NCBI RefSeq assembly: GCF_018881965.1 | Contig: NZ_JACVPI010000001.1 | Coordinates: 378,018 to 442,017 of the forward strand | From: Polynucleobacter sp. JS-Polo-80-F4 | GTDB lineage: Bacteria; Pseudomonadota; Gammaproteobacteria; Burkholderiales; Burkholderiaceae | Reading direction: 5' to 3' | DNA: 64,000 nucleotides | In this document: positions 60,275-64,000 of the stretch, in pieces | How positions within the stretch are numbered: position 1 is the first letter of the stretch | How the letters are laid out: the number at the start of each line of letters is the position of its first letter | Notes under the pieces: generated by a model | The model's database searches: none | Seen by the model: only the letters and a program-made list of their open reading frames with translations | Told to the model about the DNA's origin: nothing | Made by a program: the position numbers and the translations under genes

Positions 60275-60309
60275 AAAAAATGGCCCAAAGTATTATCTTT
60301 AGGCCATTC
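60275..60309 (-). terminator. Terminator after the GH18 gene
   Basis: AATGGCC/GGCCATT with an inner AAAG/CTTT stem, followed on the minus strand by six T, 18 nt past the chitinase stop. Confidence 0.85.
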
Positions 60310-60326
60310 ATTTGCTAGCTTTAATT

Positions 60327-62120
60327 CTATTTATGACCGCCTAATATCGATGCAAACTGAAATAGGGATTGTGAGACCGAGCTATTTGTGGGGTTAGATG
60401 TGGGAGACCCCGCACCAGAACCGTTATCTCGATTTAGAGACCACATTGAGAGCTCAGCCACTCTTGAATCAGTCGCCGCATAGCTCGCCAATTGCTGCGC
60501 ATCCGCAAGAGTAAATACTTCACTCACAATGTCATTTACACCAATCAGCGCAGTAGCACCAATCTTAGTAGATTGCATACCTAAGTTATTGAGCTGCGTT
60601 TCGGTGGCTTTAATTGCGTCAATTGCATTTTGACCCATTTTTCCACCATTATCGACCGTTGTGCCATAGTCCATCGTCATGATGTTCACGATATCAATAC
60701 GCACCCCATCTGCCTTAGCCTGCTTTAGTAAGTTCAATCCATTGTCCACCAAGCCCTGAGGTAATACAGGTACGGTGTAGATCACTTCCAAACCAGGATT
60801 AGCAGCCTCTAATGCTTTTAAGGCTTGGTCACGGAGCTTATTAGCCGCAACGTTATCGATTGCAGCGCCCTCAATATCAAAGTCCAGCGACTTTACACCG
60901 TAGCGATCAATCACTGATTGATATTCAGCTTGCAGTTGGGCGGCGGAAGTAGCTACTAAAGCAGGATCGATTCCAGCGGCTCCTCCGAATGAGATAGTCA
61001 CCTTTACTAACGCAGCTTGAAGGCCCTTAACATCAGCAAGCACGCTATTTCCATTAGGGAAAGAATCATTAGCGATGCTATCTATTCCAGCCCACCCAAC
61101 ACCGCCTTTACCATTACTTTGGACAAAAGCCATCGTGAGCGCTTTCAGACCTGCAGTGGCAGCCATTTGCACAATATTTTCCCCAGGGTTTAATGTCATA
61201 TCAACATAGGGTGAAAAGACCGGTCCAGCTGGCGGAGCAGTTAATGTAGTTGTAGTCAGGCTCGTCGTATTTGGAGATACACCTTTTGCATTAACGGCTT
61301 CAACAGAGAACTTATAAGTCGTGCCGGCCTTTAATCCATTAATTGCAATAGCCGTATCGGTTGTTGTTGCAACTTGCACGCCATTCTGAAAAATGATGTA
61401 GCTAGTTGGTAAACCACCACCACTTGCCCACGATAAACCAACGGCAGTATTAGTCTCCCCAGTAAGAGTCAAGTTGATGGGTGCATTAGGGGCCGTAATT
61501 TTCGTAGGCCCAATTAGCGTCCAAGGTTGACCAGAACTAGAGCCGCCATTGTGAGTGGATGGATCATCACCACTGACCCACCAGTTTGCCTTATAGGTAT
61601 TACCGTTATACGTAACTAATTGACCAGCGGTATAAATTGCTGTTGCAGAATAAATCAGCGGATCTACGGTGCTTGTTACCGGCGGTGTCACTACAGGAGG
61701 AGTCACAACAGGTGGCGTTACCACTGGTGGAGTTACCACCGGTGGGGTTACTACGGGTGGCGTTACTACAGGCGGGGTTGTAGATGCACCTGAAACAATC
61801 GTCCAGGGCTGACCTGTATTTGTTGCTCCATTATTTTTAGTTGGGTCTTGGCCCTTGGTCCAGTAATTAGCTTTGTAGATAACGCCGTTTAGGGTTACAG
61901 TTTGACCGGCGGTATATACGCCCGTTGATGAATAAGCGGGATTGACCGGAGCCCCGGAAATAATCGTCCAAGGCTCTCCAGAACTAGAGGTGCCATTGTG
62001 TTGAGAGGGGTCAGTCCCGCTAACCCAATAATTTGCCTGATAAGTGATTCCGTTCACGGTAACGGTCGCACCGGCCGTATAAACAGCGGTTGGTGAATAT
62101 GTTGCAGATGTTGTAGCCAT
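60327..62120 (-). CDS. Multidomain GH18 chitinase-like protein
   Basis: 597 residues. Three chitin-binding-type (CBM5/12-like) repeats lie at about 5-54, 61-109 and 155-203, each with AVYTAGQ-like starts and a G-PWT end. A TPPVV repeat linker spans about 115-149, a fibronectin III domain 209-293, and a GH18 barrel about 301-585 with SFGG and the catalytic DFDIE (D413, D415, E417). No signal peptide is present at the N-terminus. The downstream-in-map tolC and hlyD genes on the same strand make type I secretion the obvious route, although no RTX nonapeptides are seen. Confidence 0.9.
   Translation of the reverse strand: MATTSATYSPTAVYTAGATVTVNGITYQANYWVSGTDPSQHNGTSSSGEPWTIISGAPVNPAYSSTGVYTAGQTVTLNGVIYKANYWTKGQDPTKNNGATNTGQPWTIVSGASTTPPVVTPPVVTPPVVTPPVVTPPVVTPPVVTPPVTSTVDPLIYSATAIYTAGQLVTYNGNTYKANWWVSGDDPSTHNGGSSSGQPWTLIGPTKITAPNAPINLTLTGETNTAVGLSWASGGGLPTSYIIFQNGVQVATTTDTAIAINGLKAGTTYKFSVEAVNAKGVSPNTTSLTTTTLTAPPAGPVFSPYVDMTLNPGENIVQMAATAGLKALTMAFVQSNGKGGVGWAGIDSIANDSFPNGNSVLADVKGLQAALVKVTISFGGAAGIDPALVATSAAQLQAEYQSVIDRYGVKSLDFDIEGAAIDNVAANKLRDQALKALEAANPGLEVIYTVPVLPQGLVDNGLNLLKQAKADGVRIDIVNIMTMDYGTTVDNGGKMGQNAIDAIKATETQLNNLGMQSTKIGATALIGVNDIVSEVFTLADAQQLASYAATDSRVAELSMWSLNRDNGSGAGSPTSNPTNSSVSQSLFQFASILGGHK
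61681..61769 (-). repeat. Tandem repeat encoding the TPPVV linker
   Basis: About six 15-bp units encode a Thr-Pro-Pro-Val-Val repeat between chitinase modules. Third codon positions vary between units (ACT/ACC/ACA, GTT/GTC/GTA-like changes) while the protein repeat is perfect. Confidence 0.85.
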
Positions 62121-62190
62121 TTGGTACTCCTTGCATAAGAATCGTATAGTTCGTTAATGTTTACTTCAGTAATTGGTTAGGATGTGGGTT

Positions 62191-63609
62191 TCATTGCACA
62201 CCTCCCTTTCCCAGTAGCCCAGCACTAGCTAATAGCCTTAAGCGTGATGAGCGCCATTCAGAAATGCAGCGAATTTTTTCCTGCTGAGCTTCTGCCAAGG
62301 CAGTTTGTGTTGAGAGTAATTCCAAAATATCAGCAGCCCCGAGGCTGTATCTCTTGACCGAGGATTGAACGGCAGAGTTGGCAGACTGCAATAACTTTTC
62401 AGAAGCATCCAAATTAACAATGGATGAACTTGTGTCTGAATACGACTTCACAATTTCCATCAGAATTTGATGTTCGACCTCTTCCATCTCGGCCCCAGCT
62501 TTCTCGGCCTGGGCTTGAGCGCCTCGAATTTTATAAGTTCTACTAAAACCCTCAAATAATGGGATATTGATAACAAATCCAACTGAAGTCGTATTTGAAT
62601 TAACCGCTTGCAAGCCTTGATTGGGGTAACCGTTTTTATAAAAATTCCCTGAAAAATCGATAGTTGGCAAACCTTCCGAGCGAGCGGTAGTAATTTTTTC
62701 TTGAGCAGATCCCCATTTAGCCTTTGCCGCCTTAATGGCTGGATGTTCTTTTTGCGCAGCCTGTAACCACTCGTCCAAATCTTTTTGGGTTTGTTTATGA
62801 GTTTGCTCTTGCGGCTCCTGCAATGTTATTTTGGTTTGTGCACTTAAACCCATGGCAAAAATGAGGCTCGCCAGAGTCTTACGATATTCACCTTGAGCTC
62901 GGTTGCTAGCAAGTTGCGCTTTTGAAAGGGCTGTTTGAGCTTGTAGAGTATCGCTCTTAGCAGATACTCCTTGATTCTCGCGCCGGATTGTGGCGTCCAA
63001 TGCAGCCTGTGCATATTGCACAGATAACTCTTTACTTTTAACAGTAGCCTGTGAAGTTAAGGTGTCAAAATAATTACCAATAATGGTAGACATAGCTTTC
63101 TGCATACTAGCGTCATGAGCAGCAAGCGCTGATTGCAGCAATAAATTTGCTGATGCGCGATTTGCCCCCCTGCCGCCGAAGTCAAATAAGCGCCAATTCA
63201 GATTGGCGTAGGCACTCTGTCCATTCGTAATACTGTTGGCATATGTCGCTTGAGGGTAATTGACTTGGGTTTGCTGCGGACTCAGTGATGCATTTAATGT
63301 TGGCAAATAAGCGGCTCGCGATTCACCCACCGAACCTGTCTGAATTTTGATATTTGCCCAAGCTTGCTTAATCTGCGGGTTATTACATAAACCTAAGTCG
63401 ATAACTTCACTTAAAGCCAAGGGCTGATTTAAATCTACCGGCGCAGGGCACACAATCGGAGATTGATCGGGTAAAAAAGGGCCTTTTACCAGCACTGGAG
63501 GAGCGGCCCCTAATGGATCAATCCATATATCAGGAACTCCGGCATCTTGTGAGGCTTGCGCAACGCTAAACAGAAAGGGCCAAAGCAGGTGAATTAGCTT
63601 AGCGTTCAT
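62191..63609 (-). CDS. TolC-family outer-membrane export channel
   Basis: About 472 residues from the ATG at 63609, which has GGGAG 7 nt upstream and opens a signal peptide (MNAKLIHLLWPFLFSVAQA); a frame to 63633 would start inside the hlyD-like gene and is not preferred. LALSEVIDLGLCNNPQIKQAWANI, then a second half with AQAEKAGAEMEEVEHQI and RYSLGAADILELLSTQTALAEAQ, shows the duplicated TolC coiled-coil design. It forms the outer-membrane channel of a type I secretion system. Its start overlaps the hlyD-like stop by 11 nt. Confidence 0.9.
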   Translation of the reverse strand: MNAKLIHLLWPFLFSVAQASQDAGVPDIWIDPLGAAPPVLVKGPFLPDQSPIVCPAPVDLNQPLALSEVIDLGLCNNPQIKQAWANIKIQTGSVGESRAAYLPTLNASLSPQQTQVNYPQATYANSITNGQSAYANLNWRLFDFGGRGANRASANLLLQSALAAHDASMQKAMSTIIGNYFDTLTSQATVKSKELSVQYAQAALDATIRRENQGVSAKSDTLQAQTALSKAQLASNRAQGEYRKTLASLIFAMGLSAQTKITLQEPQEQTHKQTQKDLDEWLQAAQKEHPAIKAAKAKWGSAQEKITTARSEGLPTIDFSGNFYKNGYPNQGLQAVNSNTTSVGFVINIPLFEGFSRTYKIRGAQAQAEKAGAEMEEVEHQILMEIVKSYSDTSSSIVNLDASEKLLQSANSAVQSSVKRYSLGAADILELLSTQTALAEAQQEKIRCISEWRSSRLRLLASAGLLGKGGVQ

Positions 63610-64000
63610 GCAAGCTCTCCCGACCATGGGCAATTAAAGGAGAGAGGACATACTCGATGATCCGACGCTCGCCTGTTTTAATTTCAACATTAGCAGTCAT
63701 GCCTGGGGTTAATGGCATATCTTTGCCATCCACCACTATGCTTGGCTTATCAATACTGACCTTAACGGCGTAAAGCAGCCCCTTGGAGCCCTCTTTATTA
63801 GTTTGCGGGTCTTTATTCGAAACCGATCCAGAACCATTGCTTGAAAAATCAATTGCATCTCTCGATACATGACTCACTATTGCAGGAACGGTACCGTACT
63901 TGGTGTACTCGTATGCATCAATTTTGACTTGTGCTTTTTGGCCATCTCGCAAGAAACCAATATCTTTATTTTCAATATAGGCTTCTAATTCAACGCTCTT
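63599..64000 (-). CDS. HlyD-family periplasmic adaptor, C-terminal part (truncated by the window)
   Basis: The frame is open to the right window edge, so only the last 133 residues are seen. ELEAYIENKDIGFLRDGQKAQVKIDAY and the later TPGMTANVEIKTGERRIIEYVLSPL are typical of the HlyD/AcrA beta-barrel and membrane-proximal parts. It links an inner-membrane ABC exporter to TolC. The ABC transporter gene should lie further right, outside the window. It overlaps tolC by 11 nt. Confidence 0.88.
   Translation of the reverse strand, partial: KSVELEAYIENKDIGFLRDGQKAQVKIDAYEYTKYGTVPAIVSHVSRDAIDFSSNGSGSVSNKDPQTNKEGSKGLLYAVKVSIDKPSIVVDGKDMPLTPGMTANVEIKTGERRIIEYVLSPLIAHGRESLHER

Noticed and set aside
61681-61769. 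CRISPR-like array
   Set aside because: Units are 15 bp, contiguous, in frame and encode a TPPVV linker; no spacers.

Overview
The window looks like chromosomal DNA of a freshwater betaproteobacterium of the Polynucleobacter type (Burkholderiaceae). This is inferred from gene content, not from a database search: several orphan Bug/TctC solute receptors, a complete system I cytochrome c maturation operon next to cbb3-oxidase assembly genes, two phasins, short intergenic gaps and mostly 4-nt gene overlaps. Nearly all of the window is coding. I see no rRNA, CRISPR array, transposase or prophage gene.

Layout. 1-3.9 kb: ccoS and ccoI (cbb3 oxidase assembly) with an MFS permease. 4-8.1 kb: two Bug receptors, a TAXI-type receptor and a 2-oxoglutarate dioxygenase. 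8.2-15.8 kb: an SDR, then ccmABCDEFGHI on the minus strand, a nine-gene chain almost entirely joined by 4-nt overlaps. 15.9-25.3 kb: flavodoxin, Bug receptor, a signal-less SBP, a metallo-hydrolase, quinone reductase, Cu/Zn SOD, a DUF393/chalcone-isomerase-like/DUF3833 operon, DUF2237, an HDAC-like deacetylase and a phasin. 25.3-33.8 kb: an envelope region with a SYLF lipoprotein, a small membrane protein, DUF1345, a secreted amidohydrolase, a secreted Ntn (choloylglycine) hydrolase, three consecutive beta-barrel outer-membrane proteins, a Lipoprotein_15 member and an OmpA-like lipoprotein. 34-37.5 kb: ahpC-ahpF separated by a striking alternative-hairpin leader, then DUF1622 and a nitroreductase. 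37.5-44.7 kb: second phasin, a nitroreductase beside an OsmC-YcaO fusion, a DASH cryptochrome, an exonuclease/GIY-YIG fusion and an atypical Rrf2 regulator. 44.7-54.7 kb: small membrane proteins, Lon-N domain, MpaB-type oxygenase, AlkB, a renalase-like flavoprotein, a bicupin, an SDR, and an M20 peptidase with a Bug receptor. 54.7-58.7 kb: an ergothioneine operon (egtD-egtB-PLP C-S lyase-DsbA-like). 58.9-60 kb: a secreted MetX-like hydrolase. 60.1-64 kb: a 45-nt 3' fragment of a CAU-anticodon tRNA, followed by what looks like the edge of an integrated island carrying a multidomain GH18 chitinase and type I secretion genes (TolC, HlyD) that run off the right edge.

How the parts relate. Two themes recur. 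One is respiration and cytochrome c assembly (cco, ccm). The other is oxidative and light stress defence (SodC, AhpCF, OsmC domain, ergothioneine, DASH cryptochrome, AlkB, renalase-like oxidase, ChrR-like cupin, chalcone-isomerase/DUF3833 set), as expected for a bacterium of sunlit surface water. Scattered orphan binding proteins suggest scavenging of organic acids. The right end adds a probable acquired polysaccharide-degrading and secretion module.
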